DNA of 64,000 bases from CAYMEV01 sp964389675 [NCBI: uncultured Candidatus Sumerlaeota bacterium] (GCA_964389675.1 CAYMEV010000010.1:1-64000); one strand, 5' to 3'; positions 26,067 through 35,744 are shown, counted from the stretch's first letter. A program made the numbers and translations. Notes: generated by a model from the letters alone, not told the origin.

Positions 26067-26567
26067 TTGGAATTTAAGGATTCGGGAAAAAGGATCAGGA
26101 TAATAATAATATTAGTATTTATATTATTGATACCGTTCGTGTTTTATATGAGGAAAGAATACAGGTTATCCAGGTCAAAGGAACTCTTTGGGCGGATAAA
26201 GGAATATGAGCTGGCAGGAAGGTACAAAAAAGCCCTGGAAACCCTTGAAGAGGCCAAGGAACTTAATCCTGAAAACCCTGAGATCAGAACAAAGATTGGA
26301 GAGCTTTATTTAAGGACTGAAAGACGGGATGAAGGCCTGAAGATTCTAAAGGAAGTAATCCTGGAATATCCTTCTTTTGCGGATGCATATTACCATCTGG
26401 CCTTTTATTACTACAATGAGCAAAAATATGAAGAATCAAGGAAATACTGGAAGGGATTCCTGAAGGTTAACAGGGATCCCTTATATGAGGATATCGCCAG
26501 GCGAAGGATAAGCGAGATTGAAAAATTCCTGGGCGAAAACGGGGAAAATTCTATTACAGGAGATTGA
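26067..26567 (+). CDS. Membrane-anchored TPR protein
   Basis: A protein of 166 residues starting at TTG 26067, with AAGGAGGG ending 6 nt upstream. One N-terminal membrane helix (about 11-27, IIIILVFILLIPFVFYM) precedes three TPR units: YKKALETLEEAKELNPENPE, LKILKEVILEYPSFADAYYH and YEESRKYWKGFLKVNRDP. TPRs bind partner proteins; no partner can be named. The stop lies just before the next gene, with which it probably forms a two-gene operon. Confidence 0.85.
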   Translation: MEFKDSGKRIRIIIILVFILLIPFVFYMRKEYRLSRSKELFGRIKEYELAGRYKKALETLEEAKELNPENPEIRTKIGELYLRTERRDEGLKILKEVILEYPSFADAYYHLAFYYYNEQKYEESRKYWKGFLKVNRDPLYEDIARRRISEIEKFLGENGENSITGD

Positions 26568-26569
26568 TC

Positions 26570-26881
26570 ATGTTGCTTGCACATATAAGCATATTTCCGT
26601 TGGATAAAGGGATCAGCCTGAGTTCCTATGTGGCGCGTTCCCTGGATATTATTGATAAAAGCGGGCTTGATTATACGCTGGGATCAATGGGAACTACAAT
26701 AGAAGGTGAATATGAAGAGGTCTTTGAAGTGATCAGGGAATGCTTTGAATCCATGCGGGAAGATTCAGAAAGAGTAAGCATGTATATAAAGGTTGACTGG
26801 AGGAAGGGGAAAAAAGGACGGCTTGAACATAAGATAAGGAGTGTGGAAAAAAGGCTGGGCAGAAAACTAAGAAGAGAATGA
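26570..26881 (+). CDS. MTH1187/YkoF-type thiamine-binding-like protein
   Basis: A 103-residue protein of the PF01910 family. The start ATG 26570 has GGAG 7 nt upstream; the upstream TTG is too close to it. Hallmarks are HISIFPLDKGISLSSYVARS, LGSMGTTIEGEYEEVFEVIR and a basic C-terminus. Members are small ferredoxin-fold homo-oligomers, some of which bind thiamine or its pyrimidine part; the cellular role is unsettled. The 3' end overlaps the convergent SDR-like gene by 15 bp. thiC lies in the same window at 55181, but the two are not linked. Confidence 0.88.
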   Translation: MLLAHISIFPLDKGISLSSYVARSLDIIDKSGLDYTLGSMGTTIEGEYEEVFEVIRECFESMREDSERVSMYIKVDWRKGKKGRLEHKIRSVEKRLGRKLRRE

Positions 26882-27496
26882 CCCCAGTTCGATTATATCA
26901 GGGAAGCCATTTCCTTTATTATTGATAAGCGTCATTATGGTGCGGTGAAACATTGCATATCCTCCCTGTTTTTTCTGCATATCAGGCATTCTTATGCATT
27001 TTGTAATTATCTTTTCTTTTCCCAGTATCTCATTGAAGGTATTTGAAAGCTTCTCCAGCCCTGCTTTGGAAATTGCATGCATTGTAATCTTTCTGTAAAG
27101 CTTATGCGGGCGGGATATGGTGAAATTGATAATAATGGCCGGTTTTGTCAGTCTGGATTCGTTCTTTATAAGACTTTTAACCATCAGAAAGTAACTGTAT
27201 ATGTTCGTGTCCATTTCCAGGTGGAATTCTTTCCTGTTAAAATCATGAAGGCTCTTATCTGACAGATAGCCTGCCAGATTTACAACTGCATCTATTTTGC
27301 CAAATTTGCTGAAGCTTCGCCTGATCAGCCTTTCATAGCTGTCTTTTTTCAAGAGGTCGAATGAACTTACCAGAAGGTTGTCCTTCTCCGAGCCGTTATA
27401 GCCTCTGTAGTTTATACTCAGGGAATGCTCTTCAAGCAGGGAAGGGAGCAGTCTCCTGCCCAATTTGGAATTTGCTCCGGTTAAAATAATATTCAC
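26867..27496 (-). CDS. Degenerate short-chain dehydrogenase-like protein
   Basis: A 209-residue Rossmann protein of the SDR superfamily. The nucleotide loop TGANSKLGRRL (6-16) and NLAG (73-76) are kept. The catalytic Tyr of YxxxK is His140 (HAISK), so classical oxidoreductase chemistry is unlikely, although the Lys144 is retained. It may bind NAD(P) as a sensor or regulator. Its ATG overlaps the stop of the giant histidine kinase as ATGA (27493-27496), pointing to co-translation. It converges on and overlaps the thiamine-binding-like gene by 15 bp. Confidence 0.8.
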   Translation of the reverse strand: MNIILTGANSKLGRRLLPSLLEEHSLSINYRGYNGSEKDNLLVSSFDLLKKDSYERLIRRSFSKFGKIDAVVNLAGYLSDKSLHDFNRKEFHLEMDTNIYSYFLMVKSLIKNESRLTKPAIIINFTISRPHKLYRKITMHAISKAGLEKLSNTFNEILGKEKIITKCIRMPDMQKKQGGYAMFHRTIMTLINNKGNGFPDIIELGSFSS

Positions 27497-30400
27497 TGTA
27501 CTATACCCGGCAGGATGATAATTATTTCGGTGCCGTTTTTATCAGACTGTATAGCCATATTGCCGTTCATCATTTCAGCAAAATCCTTCGCCAGCTGAAG
27601 CCCTATCCCAAATCCCTGAGCCTTGCTCGATGCATTGCCGCTGGTTTTTATGATCTTCAGAATGCTCTCCGGGATCCCGGGGCCATTATCCTTTATGCAT
27701 ATTGATAGATCCTTTCCGGTGATTGATTCAGTTATTATGATCCTGCCCTTTCCTTTCAGGCTTTCGACTGAGTTTCTTATCAGGTTGCTTATTGCATTGA
27801 AGAACTCAATGTAATCTATAAGTACTTTTGAATCCGGGTCATTCACCACGAAGGAAACTTCTATTTTGCCGTCATGAAAGATGAAGGAGTTTTTCAGCGA
27901 CTGGAAAATGTCGCCAAGCCTGTGGATTTTATCAAGCCTGGACTCTTCCTTCTTTATTCTTGCATACCTGAGCAGAATGCTTTCAATGATCTCAACCTGA
28001 CTCAGTATAGTATCTGCAGTAGCAGCAAAATCACTGGTGAATTTATCTCTATCCCTTTCATAAAGCCTTGATAAATGCTGAACATAAAGTTTTATCGGCA
28101 TTAATGGGTTTTTTATGTCATGGGCAAATTTTTCTGCCATTTTTGTCCGCAGCTTTGCTTCTTCAAGCTCCAGAAGACTTGAAATATCTGTGATCATAAT
28201 CAGGTTTGCAGTCTTGTTATCTTTCATTTCTATCGGGTATTTATCCAGCTTGAACACCTGTTTGTGCTTATTCCTGCCTGATGAAAATACCGGAAAGACA
28301 GCAGTATTTATGGAAGAGTCATCTAAAAAGGAATTTATCTGATCTTCGAGCAGTTTTGCCCAGTCATCAAAAATCTTATTTGAGTGTATTGTATTGTTCT
28401 CTGAATCCAGAAGCAGTATGGCAACAGGGATACTTTTTATGAGTGTATCTGTTATAAGGTTGCTCTTGTAGATAGTATTCAGGAGTTCATTCATCATATT
28501 TGCAACCCTTTTAAACTCTGTCAGGTTTATCTCATCAGTATTGACAGATTTAAGCTTCTCTTCCCGGATCATATTAAGCTTTTTAATGAATGAATTGATA
28601 TTACCTGCAATGAGGCTGTCTGTCTTGGTAAGGATTATGACCACAATCAGGAGGACAAAAGAGAATATTATTGTGGTGAACCTGGTTATTATCTGAAGCA
28701 GGTAGACAGGCATAAGCTGTTTTATTACTATAAGGCTGGTATCCCGGGGGTGAAGCTCCTTGCTGGAAATATAATAATCCTGGCCCTTTATTTTTATCGG
28801 ATGTATATCTCGGTCCAAAAGGCCGGCACCCTGGTTGTAAGGGATGATGCCTGAATACATTAAGAAATCAAAAGTCGAGAGGCTTATAAATCCGGATTTA
28901 TCTGCAAATCCCAGATCAGCTGAAAACTTGCCTGAGATCTCCTCCAGGAAGCTCCTTGTCAGTTCAAATATGAATATTGCCTCTATATCTTTGACCTTTT
29001 TGTAGATTGTTATGTATAAGCCCTTCTGTGTGGATTTATAATCCAGAATGCCCTCCAATATCCTGCTTTCTTTATGGATTGATATATTTTCCTGCCTTTC
29101 ATAGACAGGCATCTGATTATTCTTAATGCTTATCCCGTTTATCGGTGTATCCTGGAAATGCCCCAGGAGGTATCTCTCCAGTCCTTCTACCTGTATCCTG
29201 CCGCTGATAAAATCCTCTAATATCCTTGATTTTAATATTAATTCTGATCTTTTATTGATTTCAAGGCTTATGCTTTCCTTTATATCAAATGATATCTTTT
29301 GGACCTGGCTTGCATGATAGTTGCTGAAGTAATTTGAAAGAGCCGACTGAAGAATGTAAAAGACCATCAGGACAGGGATCAGTGAAAGAAGAGCCGTGGA
29401 AAACCCGATTCTGGTTCTGAGGGAATGAATATCAACCCTTTCCCTTATCCGGGGCACTGCTATCATGATCAATAGTGGAAAAAAGGCTGCTAAAGATAAT
29501 GAGATATTATTAATAAATGCAAAAATAAAGTAGTAGATGTCATAATCCTCGATTAGAAATACTAAAAGCGGCCTGCCCTTCTGCTTAAAATAATAAGCCC
29601 TGCAGCTTTTTTTATTTATGATAATATTGCCTGCTTGTGAAATGGGGCCGTTTTTTGCACTTATCTCATAAAAATCCTGGGGAACTTCAAATGAAATATT
29701 CCTGCTTGAATGTATAATATTTGTGTTTTTTATTACAAGGTAATAATAGCTTCTGTCCAGCAGGGGCCTTATCCATTCGGGCTTTGGAGACTGATGAGAA
29801 AACAGGGCTTCAGTAATGTTCATATTCACAGACTGGAGATCATTGCAGAAATAGTCAAGTGAGCATAGAATCAGGATGCCTCCGCCTATCAGCGTATCTT
29901 TTATCAGCAGTTCTCCTCTTATATAGATGTCAGGCTTTGTTTCATGCTCTTCCATATGATCAATTTTGCCGTTTAAGAATATATCCTGTATATAGCTTTC
30001 GACATTAAGGTAGTTCAGAGGCTCCCTGAGGGAAAATCTTTCCGTTATCTTACCCATTGAATCAAACAGAATAACCGTTATATCCCTTTTTAAGAAAGAT
30101 GCCAGGCTATCCCTGTATGTTTCAAAACCCAGCTTTGAGGTTTTTCCGCTTAAAAGCCTTTCATACAGTATCTCCTTGTTGAGGGAGTTGAACAGGTCCA
30201 TTGCTATTATTTTTGAAATGCTGTGCTCATCATAGGATATTGTTTTTAGCTTAAGCATAATGTCTGTATTAAGCTCTGATTCATAAAGCATTATCAGAAC
30301 CAGGGACAGGGACATATTAAGCAGGAGGACTATAACAGCAATTTTTGCGGTATTTGCTTTTAATGCCCTGAGAAGCATTATGAAAAAAAGATTTATATTA

Positions 30401-31320
30401 AAAAGAATGGCATAGAATATAAGCTTATCATAGCTTATATACATGCCGGCATGATTTATATACAGCAGTACAATGGAGGCACTGACGGCCATATATACCA
30501 GTTTCATCCTTAATGCAGAGGACTCTGCTGACCTCCTGAATGGCCTGAATGCCATTATTAAAAGTGAAATATATAAAAAGAACCTGAGATAAAAAATTCC
30601 TTCTGAATAAAGCAGGATAAAATGCCCAAGAAAATATAAAAAAGGAAAAGCTGGTTCCGTATGCCTGATCTTTTTTATTAAAAAAACAGAGATCAGAAGC
30701 AGTAATATGAAAAGACTGGTATTATTCCTGAGAAAGGAAAGGCTGATGCTGGTCCTATCAGCCTTAACAATGCTGAACAAAGGCATTTCATTATAAGAAA
30801 ATACAGCGGAGTCCTGCTCTGCTTTAATATTTGGCGATATTGCGTAATATGGGGGCAGCTTGACTGAGATCCTGTCCGGATAGTTCTCTGAATATATAAG
30901 GAAAAACAGATAAGTGCCTGGCATGAGCTTCCTGTAGAAATAAGCGGTATTTTCACTGTGAATTGTCCCGAAATCATAGGAGACATTTGCAATATCATTG
31001 TAAGGGATATATGCTTTTCCGGCAATCATACCGGGATGCCGGTCCCTGAAACTGACCAGGAAAAGGTAATGCTTGTCCAGGTATTCCTTCAGGCCGGCGG
31101 GTAATCTGTCACTGCCTATTCCCCGGGATATTGCAGACATTACATATTCTGAATGCTCAGTTATCGCGTTTTCAACAATATTATAAACAGCATCCTTCTC
31201 TATCGGCTTTTGCCCGCCGGAACAGCCAAAAAGCAGGGATAATGTCAGAATGATTACTGCTGAAAGGATAAAGCCTGTTACTATAGTATTTCTCATAGAA
31301 AACTTATTGTATAATAGCAT
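27493..31320 (-). CDS. Giant multi-pass sensor histidine kinase (NtrY-like)
   Basis: About 1275 residues. An N-terminal signal or anchor is followed by an extracytoplasmic domain, a block of six or more membrane helices (about 205-350), a second extracytoplasmic region, further helices, another outside domain, a last helix and a HAMP-like linker. A PAS-like domain (SIPVAILLLDSENNTIHSN) precedes the kinase core: H-box FAHDIKNPLMPIKL with His near residue 1067, N-box NLIRNSVESLKGKG, G1 IKDNGPGIPESIL and G2 GFGIGLQLAKDFAE. No response regulator is adjacent, so it is an orphan. The alternative ATG at 31296 gives a cleaner signal sequence with LLFGC, a possible lipobox. It overlaps the SDR-like gene by 4 nt. 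The input signal is unknown. Confidence 0.9.
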   Translation of the reverse strand: MLLYNKFSMRNTIVTGFILSAVIILTLSLLFGCSGGQKPIEKDAVYNIVENAITEHSEYVMSAISRGIGSDRLPAGLKEYLDKHYLFLVSFRDRHPGMIAGKAYIPYNDIANVSYDFGTIHSENTAYFYRKLMPGTYLFFLIYSENYPDRISVKLPPYYAISPNIKAEQDSAVFSYNEMPLFSIVKADRTSISLSFLRNNTSLFILLLLISVFLIKKIRHTEPAFPFLYFLGHFILLYSEGIFYLRFFLYISLLIMAFRPFRRSAESSALRMKLVYMAVSASIVLLYINHAGMYISYDKLIFYAILFNINLFFIMLLRALKANTAKIAVIVLLLNMSLSLVLIMLYESELNTDIMLKLKTISYDEHSISKIIAMDLFNSLNKEILYERLLSGKTSKLGFETYRDSLASFLKRDITVILFDSMGKITERFSLREPLNYLNVESYIQDIFLNGKIDHMEEHETKPDIYIRGELLIKDTLIGGGILILCSLDYFCNDLQSVNMNITEALFSHQSPKPEWIRPLLDRSYYYLVIKNTNIIHSSRNISFEVPQDFYEISAKNGPISQAGNIIINKKSCRAYYFKQKGRPLLVFLIEDYDIYYFIFAFINNISLSLAAFFPLLIMIAVPRIRERVDIHSLRTRIGFSTALLSLIPVLMVFYILQSALSNYFSNYHASQVQKISFDIKESISLEINKRSELILKSRILEDFISGRIQVEGLERYLLGHFQDTPINGISIKNNQMPVYERQENISIHKESRILEGILDYKSTQKGLYITIYKKVKDIEAIFIFELTRSFLEEISGKFSADLGFADKSGFISLSTFDFLMYSGIIPYNQGAGLLDRDIHPIKIKGQDYYISSKELHPRDTSLIVIKQLMPVYLLQIITRFTTIIFSFVLLIVVIILTKTDSLIAGNINSFIKKLNMIREEKLKSVNTDEINLTEFKRVANMMNELLNTIYKSNLITDTLIKSIPVAILLLDSENNTIHSNKIFDDWAKLLEDQINSFLDDSSINTAVFPVFSSGRNKHKQVFKLDKYPIEMKDNKTANLIMITDISSLLELEEAKLRTKMAEKFAHDIKNPLMPIKLYVQHLSRLYERDRDKFTSDFAATADTILSQVEIIESILLRYARIKKEESRLDKIHRLGDIFQSLKNSFIFHDGKIEVSFVVNDPDSKVLIDYIEFFNAISNLIRNSVESLKGKGRIIITESITGKDLSICIKDNGPGIPESILKIIKTSGNASSKAQGFGIGLQLAKDFAEMMNGNMAIQSDKNGTEIIIILPGIVQ

Positions 31321-31443
31321 ATTTCTGACAAATCTGATAGCAATATCATTACTATTTGTACAAAATAAAATTCTGTACCGGGGAAAAAAGCACCTATAAA
31401 ACGGCAGAAAACCATAATGGGCAAAAGTGCCTTTTAATGAGGT

Positions 31444-33237
31444 TTATTGTATATATCCCAGGCTTTTCAGCTTTGGGTTCAATTCGATATCTGTGTCTTG
31501 ATGCAAAACTGCATTTTCTGCTTTTATATAAGCATCGGCCGCCTTGTCAAGCAGTGTATCAAAAGGATCCATGTTTTCAGCGGGCATATATAGATTGGCC
31601 TTTTCCATCGGGTCGCTCAGGAGGTCATAAATCTCAATATTTCTGCTGTCAGTGATAATCTTGAGATCCTTATCGATAATTCCAATCTTCATGCTGGTTA
31701 TATTTCGCTTTCCAAAAAGGTGAAAGACATGCTCCCTGTCATCTGGCAGATCTTCTGAAGATATCAGGCTTTTTCCATGAAAGACGGTATTGCCCGGGGT
31801 AATATTGCAGAAGTTCAGAATTGTGGGCATAATGTCCAGATGTGATGTGGTCTTGTCGACAAATTCCAGCCCGCTGTGTCCGGTACTATCATTGATAATT
31901 ATCATTGGTACCTTAATTGTTGTATTGTAGGGGGATTCAACGTGGTCGAAATAGATGCTGTGTTCATCAAGGGATTCTCCATGGTCAGCTGTGATGATTA
32001 TAATTGCATTGCTTAGGAGATCGTCTGCTTCAAGCTCAGACAGCAGGTCAACAAGATGTGAATGCAGATATTCTGTTTCCTTATAATAAAGCTCCTTAAC
32101 ATATTCTATTCCAGCTCCCCGGGGGACCCATCCTTTTAAATAATCACCCTTCTGCGGATCCTGGAACAGCTTAAGCATTGCCTCCCTATCATCGGGATTG
32201 CTGTAATAGGGCTTTTTCTTGAAATTCTCAGGCTCATAAGGGGCATGCGGGTCAAAGAAATGCACAAAAAGGAAAAAACTGCCTCTTTTCAGAAGGGGCA
32301 GATTTGACTTGATAGCTCTATTGGTGTCCTGAGCTTTCCTTTTAGCAAAATGCCTGCAGAATGAAAACAGCCTGAGCGGATGAAAACCGTAGTCCGAAAG
32401 GGAATAAAGCTCATTGTATAAAAGGAATCCCTGGTCGAGATTCGAGATACTGCTGTTCATGGTAAGCCCGCTTATATAGCCGAAGGTATTATATCCGGAA
32501 TCCTTAAGGACTTCAGCAAGGGTGTCAAATTCAGCTGAAAGAGGGTATGCATTTGTATAAACCCCGTGCTCTGTAAGGTAAAGTGATGTAAACATGGTCG
32601 AATGACTCGGATTGGTCTGGGGGGAACAGGTATAATGGTTTAAGAATACAGTGGAATTGTGTTTTTGAATATACCTTGTCAGCCCGCAATCTGAATTATT
32701 CTTATATATTCCAAGCACATCATGCCGGTAGGTATCCATTGAGATCAGAACAATATTCGGCCTGTCATCAGTAATCTTTTCATTGAGCAGGGAATATGAT
32801 CTGAATGGATGCATTAATAAGGGTAAAATGAAAATAAGGCATATAATATGGACAGCATACCTGCTGTCCGATGCCTCATGAATCAAAAATGAAATAATTA
32901 TCGAGGCGAATAATGACAGGATTACGGCCAGCAGGCCATATATGCTGTAGATTGAATGTTTAGGATTCTTTAATACATGCAGCCTGTAGATGAAATCAAA
33001 AAAGAGGATAAGGAATGAAAAGGCAAAGAAAATAAAGGCAAGGATTGTTCTTTTTCCAGGGAGATACTTGACTATAAAAAAGGATAATAGTGAGATAAGG
33101 ATAAAAAAAAATGTATATAAATATCCCTTTAATACATGACTCCATAGGATAATATAGCTTTTGCCAAATATATTATTTATTAAATTAAACAGGAGAAAGA
33201 AAAGCAGGATTTTGTAGAAGTGTGTTTTTTCAAACAT
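31444..33237 (-). CDS. Membrane sulfatase/phosphotransferase-like enzyme (alkaline phosphatase superfamily)
   Basis: A 597-residue protein with about five membrane helices (residues 1-145) and a soluble sulfatase-fold domain. Metal-site motifs are NIVLISMDTYRHD (Asp168) and ITADHGESLDEH; the FDPHAPYEP segment is typical of the family. The nucleophile position reads SPQTNPSHSTMF, with Thr208 instead of the Cys or Ser of the sulfatase CxPxR signature. This resembles LtaS, EptA and OpgB-type phosphotransferases, so a phospho-group transferase or hydrolase acting on envelope glycans or lipids is likelier than a true sulfatase (inferred). It ends LKSLGYIQ, the usual sulfatase tail. It is monocistronic on the minus strand. 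No clear ribosome site is seen at the ATG. Confidence 0.87.
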   Translation of the reverse strand: MFEKTHFYKILLFFLLFNLINNIFGKSYIILWSHVLKGYLYTFFFILISLLSFFIVKYLPGKRTILAFIFFAFSFLILFFDFIYRLHVLKNPKHSIYSIYGLLAVILSLFASIIISFLIHEASDSRYAVHIICLIFILPLLMHPFRSYSLLNEKITDDRPNIVLISMDTYRHDVLGIYKNNSDCGLTRYIQKHNSTVFLNHYTCSPQTNPSHSTMFTSLYLTEHGVYTNAYPLSAEFDTLAEVLKDSGYNTFGYISGLTMNSSISNLDQGFLLYNELYSLSDYGFHPLRLFSFCRHFAKRKAQDTNRAIKSNLPLLKRGSFFLFVHFFDPHAPYEPENFKKKPYYSNPDDREAMLKLFQDPQKGDYLKGWVPRGAGIEYVKELYYKETEYLHSHLVDLLSELEADDLLSNAIIIITADHGESLDEHSIYFDHVESPYNTTIKVPMIIINDSTGHSGLEFVDKTTSHLDIMPTILNFCNITPGNTVFHGKSLISSEDLPDDREHVFHLFGKRNITSMKIGIIDKDLKIITDSRNIEIYDLLSDPMEKANLYMPAENMDPFDTLLDKAADAYIKAENAVLHQDTDIELNPKLKSLGYIQ

Positions 33238-33329
33238 ATATCATATATAAATAATGGAAGCTGAAAGTAAAGAAAAAATAAACCTAATTAATAATAATGA
33301 GTATTATTATTATAAATGGAAAAAAATTA

Positions 33330-33357
33330 TTGCATTGATTTTAAAAATTAATATAAT
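33330..33357 (+). promoter_or_regulatory. Promoter of the secreted metalloprotease gene
   Basis: TTGCAT (33330-33335), a 16-nt spacer and a perfect TATAAT (33352-33357). The transcript would have a leader of about 80 nt ending in AAAGGAGGT before the GTG start. Confidence 0.6.
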
Positions 33358-33444
33358 GAAAATGCTGATGATATATTTTGGTCAATCATATTTATTAAAG
33401 ATTCATATGCAAAATAAACTAATTAACTAAAGGAGGTAGTTTCA

Positions 33445-35706
33445 GTGAAATTATTTAAATCACTATGCCTGGTGCTTATTATGGCTTTTCTTGCTATCAG
33501 CATAACCGGCACTGAGTATGCATCACCCTTCTCAAAGCTTGACAGGGCCGTAAGCGAAGGGAAGGTTGATATTTATGATGCAGCGATTATAAAGGCAGCT
33601 GCGATTTTCCAGGGGACAGATGTCCCGGATGAGTATTTTGTAGATAATGCATCTGTCAAATGCCTTACTCCCTATATCCTTGAGATAGAGGGATTATTGG
33701 AAGATGCCCCTCAGACATATAAGGACCAGTATAAGGGCTTAAAAGCCAGGCCATCTTTTTCAGGCCCTGAAGAGGTTTTCATATCACCTGACGGTTATTT
33801 CTACATACATTTTACGAGGGATGGTGTTGACGCGCCTAACCTTACAGATTCAGATTCATCAGGAACCCCTGATTATGTTGAGGTTATGGCTGATGCCTTT
33901 GATCTGAGCTACAATGAATACCACAATATCATAGGTTATCTGACCCCTCCGGGAGATGATACTGAGGGCGGAGGAACCGATATATACGATATCTATATAA
34001 AGAACCTGCAGGGAACAGGAGCCCTGGGGTATACCAGCCCTGAGGGGGCATCCAACGACAATCCTACATACCCCACCAGGAGGATATCCTATATCGTAAT
34101 GCATAAAAACCTGAATGTAGCACAGAGGACATCCACATCAGCGCATGAATACACACATGCTGTACAGTTTGCTTACTATTATGATTCATACTATGATACA
34201 ACAAGAGCATGGATGGAAAATCATGCAATGTATGATGAAGAGGTTGTATTTCCTGATGATAATGACTGGGATGGGTATGTCGGCTCAAGACAGAACAGGC
34301 CATATCTTGCCCTGTGGACATTTGAAAGCCCCTCATTTCCGGATTCAGGCCTTTTCCCTTACGGCAATGTAATATGGGCATTCTTTTTAAGGGAATACAT
34401 TGCAGGCTATGACGAGCAGTTCATGCTGGACCTGACCGACAGAATGGGACAGTATACAGCCCCCGGAGACGGCGGTTACTACAGGCAGGCACTGGATGAG
34501 ACAATACTGGATTATTCTTCAGGTGCATACTATACTGCAACAGCCTATAATATCTTTACCAACTGGAATTATCTTGTAGCATCACTTTATGACGGAACAA
34601 CCTATGATGAGGGGGATGATTTCTCAAGGACTCCCAGAGTACACCATCAGATTGAGGCTACGACCGATATACCCTTCTACGGGGATGCATCTCCTGTAAA
34701 TGTAAATGATTACTATACCCAGTCCATGGGAAGCCATTATAATATCATAAACAATACAGACCTGTGCGGATATACAGGAATCAGCATCCATTTTCTCGGT
34801 TCAGCCACTTTAAATTCAGCCTGGGGCTACTCTGTAGCAGCTCATGATAAGAATGCTGACTGGAATGCAGGCTGGACCTGGCTTGAGATCGAAAATCTGA
34901 CCGTAGAGCCGTTTGAGGCATATATTAATGTTTACAACCTTCAGGACTACGACAGGGTTGTATTAATAGTTGATAATGCAAGGAATGTCGAAGGTGTTGC
35001 AGGAAGAAACTATGAGGTATGGATCGATTTCCTTCAGGACGGGCCTGATGCATCAATTTCAGCATCAGATATCACGATCACACCGGAGATACCACAGCCA
35101 GGCGATATCGTTAATATTGATGCCAGAATATATAATATAGGTAATGCTGATATTACAAACGGTACTGTTAATTTTTATTACAGCCTCGAACCCGGAGTTG
35201 ACCTCCAGCTTATAAGTTCAACCCCTGACTTTGGTGCACTTGCACAGGGTGCATATCTGGACTTTAATGCTGTCTGGGATACAGCCGGTATTGATCCGGA
35301 CCTTTATATAATAACAGTTGAAATAGCAGATGTTGAACCATCGGATGTCAACCTTAACAATAATATAATGACTGCAGAGATGCAGCTCCCTGTAGAGCTT
35401 TCGTATTTCAATGCAATCGGTTTCGGCAACAGGGTAAACCTGCGCTGGCAGACAGTTTCAGAGGTAGATAATCTTGGTTTTAACCTCTACAGGCTAAATG
35501 CGAAAAAAGTAAATCCGTTTGTGTCCTTTACCCCGGTCAAGATCAATGATCAGCTCATTCAGGGACAGGGTACATCATCAACACCGCAAAACTATTCATT
35601 TATAGATCATGTTAAGCCCGGTGCAGAATATTTCTATATACTTGAGTCTGTTTCAACAGAAGGCGAAACACAGGAATGGAAGACAAGGCTTAACTGGACC
35701 ATGTAA
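33445..35706 (+). CDS. Secreted zinc metalloprotease (MXAN_6640-like) with shared C-terminal module
   Basis: A 753-residue exported protein. The GTG start at 33445 has a strong AAAGGAGGT (33429-33437), and a signal peptide runs to about residue 23. The catalytic zinc site is H234-E-Y-T-H238 in TSAHEYTHAVQFAYY, with a third-ligand candidate Glu258 in AWMENHAM. The pattern is that of the putative metalloproteases annotated MXAN_6640-like. An acidic, calcium-site-like stretch (DSDSSGTPDYVEVMADAF) precedes it. From 35047 the protein continues with a CARDB-like domain and the LPVELSYFNAIGFGN module shared with the C25 peptidase and the kelch protein. A probable role is extracellular protein degradation together with the C25 enzyme. 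A strong terminator follows. Confidence 0.88.
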   Translation: MKLFKSLCLVLIMAFLAISITGTEYASPFSKLDRAVSEGKVDIYDAAIIKAAAIFQGTDVPDEYFVDNASVKCLTPYILEIEGLLEDAPQTYKDQYKGLKARPSFSGPEEVFISPDGYFYIHFTRDGVDAPNLTDSDSSGTPDYVEVMADAFDLSYNEYHNIIGYLTPPGDDTEGGGTDIYDIYIKNLQGTGALGYTSPEGASNDNPTYPTRRISYIVMHKNLNVAQRTSTSAHEYTHAVQFAYYYDSYYDTTRAWMENHAMYDEEVVFPDDNDWDGYVGSRQNRPYLALWTFESPSFPDSGLFPYGNVIWAFFLREYIAGYDEQFMLDLTDRMGQYTAPGDGGYYRQALDETILDYSSGAYYTATAYNIFTNWNYLVASLYDGTTYDEGDDFSRTPRVHHQIEATTDIPFYGDASPVNVNDYYTQSMGSHYNIINNTDLCGYTGISIHFLGSATLNSAWGYSVAAHDKNADWNAGWTWLEIENLTVEPFEAYINVYNLQDYDRVVLIVDNARNVEGVAGRNYEVWIDFLQDGPDASISASDITITPEIPQPGDIVNIDARIYNIGNADITNGTVNFYYSLEPGVDLQLISSTPDFGALAQGAYLDFNAVWDTAGIDPDLYIITVEIADVEPSDVNLNNNIMTAEMQLPVELSYFNAIGFGNRVNLRWQTVSEVDNLGFNLYRLNAKKVNPFVSFTPVKINDQLIQGQGTSSTPQNYSFIDHVKPGAEYFYILESVSTEGETQEWKTRLNWTM
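35047..35706 (+). repeat. Shared C-terminal module, copy in the zinc metalloprotease
   Basis: Begins DASISASDITITPEIPQPGD, nearly identical in layout to the C25 copy, then LPVELSYFNAIGFGNRVNLR, DNLGFNLYRL, PFVSFTPVKIN, GTSSTPQ, YFYILESVST and a final LNWTM at the stop. The C25 copy ends LNWIM at the same point. Confidence 0.85.
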
Positions 35707-35707
35707 A

Positions 35708-35733
35708 AAAAGGGGGGGACAGCCCCCCCTTTT
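35708..35733 (+). terminator. Rho-independent terminator after the metalloprotease gene
   Basis: AAAA plus seven G (35708-35718) pairs with seven C plus TTTT (35723-35733): a perfect 11-bp stem with a 4-nt ACAG loop, directly after the stop codon. Confidence 0.92.
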
Positions 35734-35744
35734 CTCTAATTTTA

